Positions 17,210 through 25,190 of a stretch of 40,684 nt of DNA are shown here, piece by piece. Position numbers and translations under genes: made by a program. How positions within the stretch are numbered: position 1 is the first letter of the stretch; each line of letters opens with the position of its first letter. The notes under the pieces are model-generated. The model ran no database searches and had not been told where the DNA came from. It worked only from the letters and a program-made list of their open reading frames with translations. Origin of the DNA: Methylococcaceae bacterium (GTDB taxonomy: Bacteria; Pseudomonadota; Gammaproteobacteria; Methylococcales; Methylomonadaceae); assembly GCA_947505105.1 (NCBI GenBank), contig CANNKG010000026.1, forward strand, positions 1 to 40,684, written 5' to 3'.

Positions 17210-17545
17210 ATGAAAAAATTATTAGGTACTTTAGCTACTGTTGCTTTAATGTCGTTCGGCGCCCAAGCATTTGCTGATGAAGCAACTGATACTGGCGAAA
17301 AAATTTATAAACAAGCATTTGGTCGCGGCTGCGGCGCTTGCCACGATATCGGCAGCAATCCACAATTACCAGCTTTAATCAAAGCTGGCACGTTGGATTT
17401 ACATAAATTTTCAACTGTTGTAAAAGAAGGCAAAAATGGTATGCCTAAAGCAGTTGATGCAATCATGGCCGTTGGTGCAGTTAAGAAAGCTAACATGACA
17501 CCTGATGAAGCGATCGAAGCAGTATATAAATTTTTAAGCAAATAA
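17210..17545 (+). CDS. Periplasmic monohaem cytochrome c
   Basis: A 111-residue secreted c-type cytochrome. Residues 1-22 are a clear signal peptide (basic start, hydrophobic core, cleavage after AQA or AFA). One haem site CGACH lies at residues 41-45; the probable axial Met is in KNGMPKAV near residue 83. The mature protein of about 89 residues is the size of a class I electron carrier. It has a strong AGGAGAG ribosome site and its own rho-independent terminator (17591-17626), so it is probably highly expressed and monocistronic. Donor and acceptor are unknown; small soluble cytochromes like this shuttle electrons between periplasmic dehydrogenases and oxidases. Confidence 0.9.
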   Translation: MKKLLGTLATVALMSFGAQAFADEATDTGEKIYKQAFGRGCGACHDIGSNPQLPALIKAGTLDLHKFSTVVKEGKNGMPKAVDAIMAVGAVKKANMTPDEAIEAVYKFLSK

Positions 17546-17590
17546 GATTCAGGCTTAAGTCAGCAGGGTTTCCCCTAACGATTAAACAAA

Positions 17591-17626
17591 AAACCGCCTG
17601 GGATTTACCATCCCGGCGGTTTTTTT
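17591..17626 (+). terminator. Rho-independent terminator of cytochrome gene
   Basis: AAACCGCC-T-GGGA (17591-17603) pairs with TCCCGGCGGTTT (17611-17622) with one bulged base and a 7-base loop, followed by a run of T up to 17626. It stands 46 bases after the cytochrome stop. The A run on its left side means it can also act for the convergent minus-strand gene ending at 17652. Confidence 0.9.
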
Positions 17627-17651
17627 ATGAGCCAATATTTTGGTACTTGGC

Positions 17652-18248
17652 TTATTTACGGTTTGCTAAATAGGCATTTTTCAGATGACTCAAGCGATAA
17701 CGTTTTTTAAACCAGATGCCGGCAACGGCAGCAAACATCAAGCTAGCAGATGCTAAGGTCATATAAATGAGATGTTTCAGGTGAGATACTTCTTTCAGAA
17801 TCGCCTCATTGGCGACTTTATCCGAAGTTTGTTTGGTAGCAGGCTCCGAATAAGATTCGAGCACTTGCAAATCCCGTTTTAAATCCTGAATCGTACCTAA
17901 TGCGCTGTTGGTACTACCTAAGCGAACGCTTTCTTCGAGTATTCTAAGTTTACTCTCAATTGAACCACTGACCAATCCGACCATTTGCCCTTTAAGCGTA
18001 TTTATTTCTGCTGAAAGCGCAGGATTAGCTTGCGCTAATGAATTATGCTTGACTTGCAATTTTTCGAGCGGATCCTGGGAAGGCCATAACAGGTAGCCTA
18101 ATACCAACACTAAAGCCATTAAAGACAATACTAAATAGAATAAATATTGATTAACTTTCATCAAACTTTGATGTTGCATAGCATCCTGTAAAATCAAGAC
18201 GTTATGTTTTTGGTGGTTATCCTCATTATCTGGATGTCTGTCTTGCAT
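17652..18248 (-). CDS. Two-helix membrane protein with coiled coil, unknown
   Basis: Not recognised. The protein of about 198 residues has one membrane helix near residues 35-55 (LFYLVLSLMALVLVLGYLLW), a long middle region with heptad-like Leu/Glu spacing (LQVKHNSLAQ, IESKLRILEESVRLG, IQDLKRDLQVLES) expected to form a coiled coil, and a second helix near 163-183 (LIYMTLASASLMFAAVAGIW) with a basic tail. The coiled coil probably lies in the periplasm, anchored at both ends. I choose the ATG at 18246-18248 (MQDRHPDNE), with GAG upstream; the frame extends 19 codons further. Convergent with the cytochrome gene and not linked to argG. Confidence 0.65.
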   Translation of the reverse strand: MQDRHPDNEDNHQKHNVLILQDAMQHQSLMKVNQYLFYLVLSLMALVLVLGYLLWPSQDPLEKLQVKHNSLAQANPALSAEINTLKGQMVGLVSGSIESKLRILEESVRLGSTNSALGTIQDLKRDLQVLESYSEPATKQTSDKVANEAILKEVSHLKHLIYMTLASASLMFAAVAGIWFKKRYRLSHLKNAYLANRK

Positions 18249-18392
18249 GGTTTTCACTCTTATAATTATTAATGCATAGGATTTGCTATTAACAAAATAG
18301 CGCATTATCTATTCTAATCAACTCAAAATCCATTTGGTTTCGAGCCGATAGAATATCAAAAAAAGCCTGGTTCGCCTAATATTAAGTGGACG

Positions 18393-18439
18393 CATAAACA
18401 TCGCGGAGAAACGCTTACAGGGGCTCCGCAATGTTTATG
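18393..18439 (-). terminator. Long hairpin beyond argG
   Basis: Bases 18393-18408 pair with 18424-18439: 16-base arms with one mismatch (18402/18430) and a 15-base loop. The stem starts 20 bases past the argG stop on the minus strand. No T run follows, so it is either a rho-dependent stabilising 3' end or a bidirectional hairpin shared with the minus-strand gene downstream. Confidence 0.55.
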
Positions 18440-18459
18440 TGTTACTTCAGGAATGGGAT

Positions 18460-19671
18460 TTAACGATTCTTTTTTGCCGCAATACGCATTCTAAGAGCAT
18501 TGAGCTTGATAAAGCCTTCGGCGTCTTTTTGATTGTATGCGCCGCGGTCGTCTTCAAAAGTGGCAATGTTTTCATCAAACAAACTGTCGGTACTGGATTT
18601 TCTTCCGACCACGACCACATTTCCCTTATAAAGTTTCACGCGTACGGTACCGTTGACATGGACCTGGGAAGCATCGATCATTTGTTGTAGCATTTTGCGC
18701 TCAGGACTCCACCAATAGCCGTTATAAACTAATGAAGCGTAGCGGGGCATTAACTCATCTTTTAAATGCGCGACTTCGCGATCGAGCGTTAATGATTCGA
18801 TGGCGCGATGTGCTTTAAGCATGACGGTGCCTGCCGGAGTTTCATAGCAGCCGCGTGATTTCATGCCGACATAGCGATTTTCGACGATATCCAGGCGGCC
18901 TACACCATTAGCGCCGGCGATGATGTTTAATTGCTCCAACACTTGGGCGGGCGTATGGGGAACATCGTTAATCGCGACGATATCACCGTTTTGATAGCTA
19001 AGTTCAACATAGGTGGCTTGATCTGGGGCATCTTCCGGTGATACTGACCAGCGCCACATCGCTTCTTCGGGTTCTGCCCAGGGGTTTTCGAGAATCCCGC
19101 CTTCATAGGAAATATGCAGCAAATTGGCATCCATTGAATAAGGGGAAGCTTTGCCGCGTTTCATTTCGACTGGGATATTGTGTTGCTCGGCGTAACTTAA
19201 CAAAGTTTCACGCGAGGTTAGATCCCATTCTCGCCACGGCGCAATAACTTTAATGTCCGGACGGAGCGCATAAGCACCTAATTCAAAACGGACTTGATCA
19301 TTACCTTTGCCGGTCGCACCATGCGAAATGGCTTCTGCGCCGGTTTCGTTGGCGATTTCGATTAAACGTTTGGCAATGAGTGGCCGCGCAATTGACGTGC
19401 CCAACAAATATTCGCCTTCATAGATAGTATTTGCTCTGAACATCGGGAAGACATAATCACGGGCAAATTCTTCGCGCAAATCTTCGATGTAAATATCTTT
19501 GATCCCCATAGCTAATGCTTTAGCACGAGCCGGTTCGACTTCTTCGCCCTGGCCAATGTCGGCTGTGAACGTGACCACTTCACATTGATAAACATCCTGT
19601 AACCATTTCAAAATAACCGAGGTATCCAAGCCACCGGAATAAGCAAGAACCACTTTTTTAATATCTGACAT
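18460..19671 (-). CDS. argG: Argininosuccinate synthase
   Basis: A full 403-residue ArgG. It joins citrulline and aspartate with ATP to give argininosuccinate, the seventh step of arginine synthesis, in the cytosol. The N-terminal ATP-pyrophosphatase loop [16 protein letters not shown] (residues 10-25) is intact, as are [17 protein letters not shown] (about residues 117-133) and [20 protein letters not shown], which match the citrulline- and aspartate-binding regions. A TATAAT box lies 39 bases upstream of the ATG. It stands alone; no other arg gene is nearby. Confidence 0.97.
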   Translation of the reverse strand: MSDIKKVVLAYSGGLDTSVILKWLQDVYQCEVVTFTADIGQGEEVEPARAKALAMGIKDIYIEDLREEFARDYVFPMFRANTIYEGEYLLGTSIARPLIAKRLIEIANETGAEAISHGATGKGNDQVRFELGAYALRPDIKVIAPWREWDLTSRETLLSYAEQHNIPVEMKRGKASPYSMDANLLHISYEGGILENPWAEPEEAMWRWSVSPEDAPDQATYVELSYQNGDIVAINDVPHTPAQVLEQLNIIAGANGVGRLDIVENRYVGMKSRGCYETPAGTVMLKAHRAIESLTLDREVAHLKDELMPRYASLVYNGYWWSPERKMLQQMIDASQVHVNGTVRVKLYKGNVVVVGRKSSTDSLFDENIATFEDDRGAYNQKDAEGFIKLNALRMRIAAKKNR

Positions 19672-19709
19672 AATCGCCTGAGTGCTGTGTGAGTTAAAAA
19701 AATTTGCTG

Positions 19710-19715
19710 ATTATA
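19710..19715 (-). promoter_or_regulatory. Probable -10 box of argG
   Basis: A perfect TATAAT on the minus strand at 19715-19710, in the AT-rich gap between the 156-bp inverted repeat and argG. A convincing -35 box was not found at 16-18 bases, so the site is given as a candidate only. Confidence 0.35.
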
Positions 19716-19756
19716 CCGTAATTGACGTGACTTTTTGTGCCGATATTGCAGCGTAA

Positions 19757-19912
19757 CAGCAATTCTCAATTTGAAGCCAAATAAAGGTGTCGGGAAGGGT
19801 TAAGCGAAGATGTCGGCAGCATGGAGGCTGCCGTCAAGCCCCCATGGAAGGGTTCACGGCGTTCTTCGCTTAACCCTTCCCGACGCTTGACTGCCCAAAT
19901 TGAGAATTGCTG
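19757..19912. repeat. 156-bp nested inverted repeat
   Basis: Outer arms 19757-19773 and 19896-19912 are perfect 17-base complements (CAGCAATTCTCAATTTG). Inner arms 19789-19810 and 19863-19884 are perfect 22-base complements, which include GGGAAGGGTTAAGCGAAG. Between the inner arms sits a further hairpin at 19814-19833 (CGGCAGC-ATGGAG-GCTGCCG). The whole lies between the feoC stop and the argG promoter region and is far longer than a normal terminator. GC content is higher than the flanks. It has the look of a dispersed MITE- or REP-like palindromic element that has landed between operons; it may also end feo transcription. Confidence 0.8.
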
Positions 19913-19951
19913 GCAGCATAAATATCGCCCGATTAGATTATATCCAGGCCG

Positions 19952-20173
19952 TTAATCCAGCCATTCATAAATTTCGGTCAAGGTCGGATCGCATTTACAG
20001 CAACTGGTTCCACATCCCGATTCTTTTCCATACTTGCGGACCTTGCCTTTAATAATCCATTTATCGAGCATTCCTCTGATAGCATTGGCTTCAATATTGA
20101 AATGCGTTACTAGATCATGTAAGACTACCCGCCGTTGAAGGATTAAATAGGTTTTTAAATCAGACAAAATCAT
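19952..20173 (-). CDS. feoC: FeoC-like iron-responsive winged-helix protein
   Basis: A 73-residue protein. I choose the ATG at 20171-20173 because GGAG lies 6 bases upstream, giving MILSDLKTYLILQRRVVLHD; the frame extends 5 codons further. It has the FeoC layout: a winged helix (DLKTYLILQRRVVLHDLVTH) followed by a Cys-rich loop with four Cys (ESGCGTSCCKCDPTLTEIYE), expected to bind iron or an iron-sulfur cluster. FeoC is thought to regulate or stabilise FeoB. It overlaps the feoB 3' end by 14 bases and is last in the feoABC operon. Confidence 0.8.
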   Translation of the reverse strand: MILSDLKTYLILQRRVVLHDLVTHFNIEANAIRGMLDKWIIKGKVRKYGKESGCGTSCCKCDPTLTEIYEWLD

Positions 20174-22499
20174 GAGAAGCTCCTGCATTTTGAGGAAGTC
20201 GATCCTGATAGCGACCGTAAAGTCGCATGACTAATATCAGGACACTGAACGATACTAAGAAACCCGTTATCCAGTTTAATGAATAATCCGGATGTAATCG
20301 GTAAGTTAAACCTTGGTAAAACAACGTGGCAGTCATATAGGCAATTCCGGTGGTCCAGAAGGTGACAAAGATCGTCCAGCCTGAACCGGTTTCCTTATAA
20401 ATTGCTGCCGTTGCGGCAATGCAAGGTGTGTAGAGTAAAATGAACAACAAATAGGCAAAGGCGCCTATTTGCCCGTCAAAACTCAAACGCATCGCCGCAA
20501 ACGTTCCAGTATTGACGGCCTGAGTTTCAGCTGCCAAGTTGGCATCTTCAAGCTGACCGATATCGAGCCCCAACGGGTCGAGCAGATTATCTTTTACCTT
20601 ACCCAGATTTTCCGGCACCGTTAAACACGCAGACCATAACGCCTGTTTAAGATTAAACGGCTCATCCGTTGAATCCGAATTGCTAACGGCCATTTCGCTG
20701 TATAAAGCATCGAGAGTCCCGACCACTGCCTCTTTAGCTAACACGCCGGTAAATATCCCGACGGTGGCTGGCCAATTGTCTTTGGTGATGCCGATCGGTG
20801 CGAATACCGGCGTTAAACTTCGACCGATTTCACTTAACACAGACTGTTTGGAATTTTCTCGGCCAAAACTGCCGTCAATGCCTAAGGCATTCAAGAAATT
20901 TAAGATCAACACCATCGGCACAATGACTTTACCGGCATTTAAAATGAAAGTTTTCAAGCGATCCCAGGTGCGTAACAGGACACTTAGCAAGCGCGGCAGA
21001 TGATAATGTGGCAGCTCCAAGATAAAGGGCGAAGATACTCCTCTAAATAAGGTATGCCGCATCATTAAGCCAGTGCCGACCGCAACCGCTATCCCGATTA
21101 AATACAAGCCAAAAACCAAATTTTGACCGTTAACCGGAAAAAATGCCGCCGCAAAGAGCGCATAGACCGGTAACCGTGCCCCGCAGGACATAAATGGATT
21201 CATTAAGTTGGTGAGAATGCGATCACGCTGGTTATCCAGGGTTCGGGTTGCCATAATCGCGGGGACGTTACAGCCAAAACCGACAATCATCGGCACAAAA
21301 GATTTACCCGGTAACCCGATCATCCGCATGAAACGATCCATGACAAATGCAGCTCTCGCCATGTAACCGGAGTCTTCGAGTGCCGATAAAAACAAAAACA
21401 AAAAACCTACGATCGGAATAAACGTAGCAACGACTTGGATGCCGCCACCAATACCTTTGGTCAATAAAACTACTAACCAATCGGGCCAATGATGATTACT
21501 GAGCAAAGAAGCCAAACCATCCACCAGTAAGGCACCGACGAATTGATCAAAAAAATCGACAAAGGCGCTGCCAATGTTGATTGTGAACATAAACATCGCG
21601 TACATCACCAGCAGAAAAATTGGAATGCCTAAAAAGCGATTCAAGACTATACGGTCAATTTTTTCAGAGGTATGGTGAGTGATTTCAGTCAGTTTAACGA
21701 CACAAGCCTGGGTCAGATCGTTGACAAAACCGTAACGAGCATCTGCCGCCAAGATATCGATTTCTTCGCCGGTCTGGCTTTCAATATCATTTTGAAAAGA
21801 TTTGACGATTAAATTAAATTCACTGCCGATAATTTTGCGCGCTAGAGAATCATCTTCGAGGCTGCGTAATGCTAACCAGCGCAAATCACACGCCGCTTGT
21901 TCGGCTTTGATTTCGATCAGTGATGAAAGTTGCTGAATGGCTTTTTCGAGTTCGGCGCTATAGTAAATGGCGGCGCCAGGAATGGGCTTATGGACGACTT
22001 CCTTGTTAACCATCTGTTTTAAAGAGGTGATACCTTCAGATTTGGCAGCCGATATTGCGATCACCGGACAACCGAGCATTTCCGATAATTTTACGGTGTC
22101 GATGCGCATACCGCGCTTTTTAACCGCATCCATCATATTGAGCACGACCAGCATCGGTACGCGCATTTCGAGCAATTGCGAGCTTAAATATAAATTTCGC
22201 TCAATATTGGAGGCATCAACAATATTAATAATCAGATCGGCGGCTTTAGAGGCGACATAATCTCGCGCCACTTTTTCGTCGAGTGAAACTTGCTCGTCCG
22301 TCGCCTCAAGCGAATAGGTACCTGGTAAATCAACGACTTCAATCAATTTTTCCGCAAAAGTATATTCACCGGTTTTTTTCTCAACGGTCACACCCGGCCA
22401 GTTGCCGACATGTTGTCTTGCGCCGGTCAGCACATTAAAAAGTGTGGTTTTGCCGCAATTGGGGTTTCCGACCACGGCTATCGTGTAATCAACGTTCAT
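20160..22499 (-). CDS. feoB: Ferrous iron transporter FeoB
   Basis: A full 779-residue FeoB, the inner-membrane permease for Fe(II). The N-terminal G domain has G1 GNPNCGKTTLF, G3 DLPGTYSL, G4 NMMD (residues about 121-124) and a G5-like ISAAKSEG. The membrane half starts near residue 285 and includes the two GATE segments with VGFGCNVPAIMATRTLDNQR and LFILLYTPCIAATAAIYKET. The Cys in GCNVP and YTPC are the proposed pore residues. Starts with ATGA overlap on feoA's stop, so translation is coupled. Fur control via the box upstream of feoA. Confidence 0.97.
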   Translation of the reverse strand: MNVDYTIAVVGNPNCGKTTLFNVLTGARQHVGNWPGVTVEKKTGEYTFAEKLIEVVDLPGTYSLEATDEQVSLDEKVARDYVASKAADLIINIVDASNIERNLYLSSQLLEMRVPMLVVLNMMDAVKKRGMRIDTVKLSEMLGCPVIAISAAKSEGITSLKQMVNKEVVHKPIPGAAIYYSAELEKAIQQLSSLIEIKAEQAACDLRWLALRSLEDDSLARKIIGSEFNLIVKSFQNDIESQTGEEIDILAADARYGFVNDLTQACVVKLTEITHHTSEKIDRIVLNRFLGIPIFLLVMYAMFMFTINIGSAFVDFFDQFVGALLVDGLASLLSNHHWPDWLVVLLTKGIGGGIQVVATFIPIVGFLFLFLSALEDSGYMARAAFVMDRFMRMIGLPGKSFVPMIVGFGCNVPAIMATRTLDNQRDRILTNLMNPFMSCGARLPVYALFAAAFFPVNGQNLVFGLYLIGIAVAVGTGLMMRHTLFRGVSSPFILELPHYHLPRLLSVLLRTWDRLKTFILNAGKVIVPMVLILNFLNALGIDGSFGRENSKQSVLSEIGRSLTPVFAPIGITKDNWPATVGIFTGVLAKEAVVGTLDALYSEMAVSNSDSTDEPFNLKQALWSACLTVPENLGKVKDNLLDPLGLDIGQLEDANLAAETQAVNTGTFAAMRLSFDGQIGAFAYLLFILLYTPCIAATAAIYKETGSGWTIFVTFWTTGIAYMTATLFYQGLTYRLHPDYSLNWITGFLVSFSVLILVMRLYGRYQDRLPQNAGASHDFV

Positions 22500-22735
22500 A
22501 CCAGTTTCTCTATCAATAAAATTGCCGCTTCGTCTTTTCGTAACGTTAATGCAAAGCCACGCAGTTTAATTTCGACAGGGTCGCCCATCGGCGCAAAGCG
22601 CGTTACTTTAAATTCGGTACCGGGCGTCAAGCCCATCGCTAACAAGCGTTTGCGATACGCTTTTCCGGTTTTATCAAAACCTACAATTTTGCCACTGTCA
22701 CCGACGCGTAAATCTTTTAAGCTGATTGTTGTCAT
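22496..22735 (-). CDS. feoA: FeoA ferrous iron transport accessory protein
   Basis: A 79-residue cytosolic SH3-like protein: TTISLKDLRVGDSGKIVGFD at the start and RLLAMGLTPGTEFKVTRFAP in the middle, the M-G-L-x-x-G-x-x-x-x-V signature of FeoA. It binds to and helps FeoB. First gene of the feoABC operon, ending in a four-base ATGA overlap with feoB. A sigma-70-like promoter (22808-22837) and a Fur box (22783-22797) precede it. Confidence 0.93.
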   Translation of the reverse strand: MTTISLKDLRVGDSGKIVGFDKTGKAYRKRLLAMGLTPGTEFKVTRFAPMGDPVEIKLRGFALTLRKDEAAILLIEKLV

Positions 22736-22782
22736 AAAAATTAAATCCAGTTAAACAGCGTAAGCCAGCTTTTAAACGTTAT

Positions 22783-22797
22783 CAAGAATAATTCTCA
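22783..22797 (-). promoter_or_regulatory. Fur box of feoABC
   Basis: On the minus strand TGAGAATTATTCTTG (22797-22783) is a 7-1-7 match to the Fur consensus, with only the last positions weak. It lies 48 bases upstream of the feoA start and just after the predicted -10 box, so bound Fur-iron would block the promoter. Confidence 0.7.
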
Positions 22798-22807
22798 TTT
22801 GTACTTT

Positions 22808-22837
22808 AATATAGCACATTACCGTAAAATCGCCCAA
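22808..22837 (-). promoter_or_regulatory. Predicted sigma-70 promoter of feoABC
   Basis: Minus strand TTGGGC (22837-22832), 18-base spacer, TATATT (22813-22808). The Fur box begins 11 bases downstream, in the right place for repression. Confidence 0.5.
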
Positions 22838-22993
22838 AGACAATTATCTTAAAATGTAAATTCTACCCATTATTTAATAAGGTTTCTAAAAATTCCCTGG
22901 AATACTTCCGTTTACAAGGGATTCAGCTATATTTTTAGCAAGTATTCTTAATCGATAACGAGTTATAGAATTTTTTTGCTTAGGCAGGTACAC

Positions 22994-24655
22994 ATGACGA
23001 CAGATAAAACTTTAATTGCCACACTGACCGAAGTTCGCGGTAATGGCATGGATGCGCGTATGATTAATGAACTGGCAACGGATGCACCATTGATTACGGT
23101 GGGGAATGAACAAGTTTTGGCCGGTCATATTGGTGCTTATGTTGTGATCAAACAGGTAAATATCAGCGTACTCGCCTTGGTCTTCAAAATGTGGGAGAAA
23201 GATCGTTTTCATGATAATGAACGCCATTCGGATCGGTTTATTTCATTAATCCCGGTTGGTGAAATTCAGGAAAATGGCTCGTTTGTACGTGGTGTTCGTC
23301 ATTATCCGACGCCTGGTGCTCATGTCTATGCGGTTGGACTTGACGAAATTAATTCGATTTTCTCAAAGTTTCGTGAGTATGAATTTTTTATTGGGCAGTT
23401 ATCAACGCATAAAGATTACCATCTAAGCCTGGATCCACGGGCCTTGTTTGGACGACATTTCGCAATTTTAGGTCAATCAGGTTCGGGTAAATCCTGGACG
23501 GTGACCAGTTTAATTCAGCATACGATTAAAGCCATGCCGAAATGTCATTTGATCATGCTCGATTTACATGGTGAATATTGCTGGAAAGATGCCAGCGGGC
23601 AAGTACAGTCGGCTTTTCCTAAAGAAATTGTCAATTATGTCGATGCGGTTGAAATGGAAATGCCGTATTGGATGATGACTTATGCCGAGTTGGTGGATTT
23701 ATTTATTGATCGGGAAGAACGGGGAGCGTCGATGCAAATGGCATTTATGCGCGAAATTCTCCAGCAGCTTAAGCGCAAGGAAGCCAAGCAGATTGGTTTA
23801 GGTATGGTATCGATAGACACCCCAATTTACTTTTCGCTGGCTGAAATGTATGCTCAATTTAAAAGCGCGAATGAAGAACGTAAAGATTTCGGTAAAACTC
23901 AAGGTGCGTTATTCGGGCAATTTGATGAATTCTTAGTCCGTATGCAAAGCCGGTTTAATGATGTACGTTATGACTTCTTACTTAAACCCAAAAAACGTAA
24001 TTCATCGGCAAGTATGGCGGATTTGCTGCGTCAGTTTATCGGCTTAGGTGAAAAGAAAGCCAATATTACCGTCGTTGATTTAAGCTCAGTCCCTACCGAT
24101 ATTCGTCCCGCGGTCTCTGCCCAGGTTGGTCGGTTCGCTTATGAATTTAACTACTGGAATCCAAGGCGTCGTGAATTTCCAATTACCCTGATCTGCGAAG
24201 AAGCGCACGCTTATATTCCGCGTGAAAAAGGCGGTCAATTTGAAGGCACCAAAAAGGTAATGGAAAGAATCGCTAAGGAAGGGCGAAAATATGGGGTGTC
24301 GATCGGCGTAGTGAGTCAACGACCGACTGAATTATCTGAAACCATGTTGTCGCAATGCAGCTCGTTCATTTGTCTGCGCACAACCAACCCGGACGATCAG
24401 GCCTATATTCGTGGATTGGTGCCTGAAGCGGAAGGTGATTTGACCGATATTCTAACCTCATTAGGCCGGGGTGAGGCGTTAGTCTTAGGCGAGGCTGCGC
24501 CTATCCCAACGCGCGTACAGGTGTATCGCCCGAATCCGGAACCCAAAAGTAATGATGTGGATTATTTTACCGGATGGCGCGAAGGCCCAACGGATCTGGA
24601 AGTCGAGCAAATTGTTAATTATTGGCGAACTCAAACTCGTAAAAATGATGCCTAG
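22994..24655 (+). CDS. HerA-type ATPase (DUF87), stand-alone
   Basis: A cytosolic FtsK/HerA-type P-loop ATPase of 553 residues. I choose the ATG at 22994 over the TTG at 22976; an AGG lies 6 bases upstream. The N-terminal HAS-barrel part (about 1-100) precedes Walker A GQSGSGKSWT near residue 160, Walker B TLICEEAHAYIP near residue 400, and GVVSQRPTELSETMLSQCSS with the Arg/Gln sensor motif. HerA proteins form hexamers that move DNA, usually with the nuclease NurA in end resection or with a nuclease or SIR2 partner in defence systems. No partner is beside it here: the neighbours are feo genes and a DUF2721 protein. The exact role is therefore open. Confidence 0.85.
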   Translation: MTTDKTLIATLTEVRGNGMDARMINELATDAPLITVGNEQVLAGHIGAYVVIKQVNISVLALVFKMWEKDRFHDNERHSDRFISLIPVGEIQENGSFVRGVRHYPTPGAHVYAVGLDEINSIFSKFREYEFFIGQLSTHKDYHLSLDPRALFGRHFAILGQSGSGKSWTVTSLIQHTIKAMPKCHLIMLDLHGEYCWKDASGQVQSAFPKEIVNYVDAVEMEMPYWMMTYAELVDLFIDREERGASMQMAFMREILQQLKRKEAKQIGLGMVSIDTPIYFSLAEMYAQFKSANEERKDFGKTQGALFGQFDEFLVRMQSRFNDVRYDFLLKPKKRNSSASMADLLRQFIGLGEKKANITVVDLSSVPTDIRPAVSAQVGRFAYEFNYWNPRRREFPITLICEEAHAYIPREKGGQFEGTKKVMERIAKEGRKYGVSIGVVSQRPTELSETMLSQCSSFICLRTTNPDDQAYIRGLVPEAEGDLTDILTSLGRGEALVLGEAAPIPTRVQVYRPNPEPKSNDVDYFTGWREGPTDLEVEQIVNYWRTQTRKNDA

Positions 24656-24746
24656 GAGTGTGTTGGCCTTACCGTTATCCAGTACCATTGGGTTAGAGTA
24701 GGTCATCCTCTCTTCCAACAGGCAGACTCTTAATCTGAAGGTGACT

Positions 24747-25187
24747 TTAGGTATTTCGATTCTGGGTTTCAATGATTCCAGTGGATAAGGCAATATCGCG
24801 CAAAAAACATAATAAACCTAAAATTAATCCCAACATCGCTAACACAAAGAGCGCTGAAACAATATTGGATAGATCGATACTTAACGCGACCGCGATAAAC
24901 AGAGTTGCAATTAATAAGCAGATGCATAGCGCCGATAAAGTACAAAGACTGATCGACCAATGTAGCCAGCGAGCTCTACTCGATAGGGTAGGTGTTTCTT
25001 CGTGAAAATTCTGTTGATCCTTATCGCCACCTTCGTGTTCATTAAGCTTTCTGAATCGGTCAATCACTCTTGCTAAGCGCGTAGAAAGTATTGTCAAAAT
25101 AGAACCAATCCCACTTAGCAAAAATACCGGCGCGACTGCTTGTTGGATAACGTGCGCAACTGTCGTGACGTTTGTTAAGTTGTCCAT
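24747..25187 (-). CDS. DUF2721 family membrane protein
   Basis: A 146-residue inner-membrane protein. It opens with AHVIQQAVAPVFLLSGIGSI then LTILSTRLARVIDRFRKL, the highly conserved start of DUF2721 proteins (x-A-V-A-P-V-F-L-L-x-G-I-G and R-L-A-R-x-x-D-R). Three membrane helices are seen (about 13-33, 75-98, 105-130). Function is unknown. It begins 3 bases after the stop of the dihydroorotate-dehydrogenase-like gene, so it is the last gene of the nifJ transcript. A link to membrane redox work is possible only by association. Confidence 0.8.
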   Translation of the reverse strand: MDNLTNVTTVAHVIQQAVAPVFLLSGIGSILTILSTRLARVIDRFRKLNEHEGGDKDQQNFHEETPTLSSRARWLHWSISLCTLSALCICLLIATLFIAVALSIDLSNIVSALFVLAMLGLILGLLCFLRDIALSTGIIETQNRNT

Positions 25188-25190
25188 GGT

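Noticed and set aside
22994-24655. HerA-based defence system
   Set aside because: No SIR2, nuclease or NurA gene lies beside it, and the flanks are core metabolic genes.
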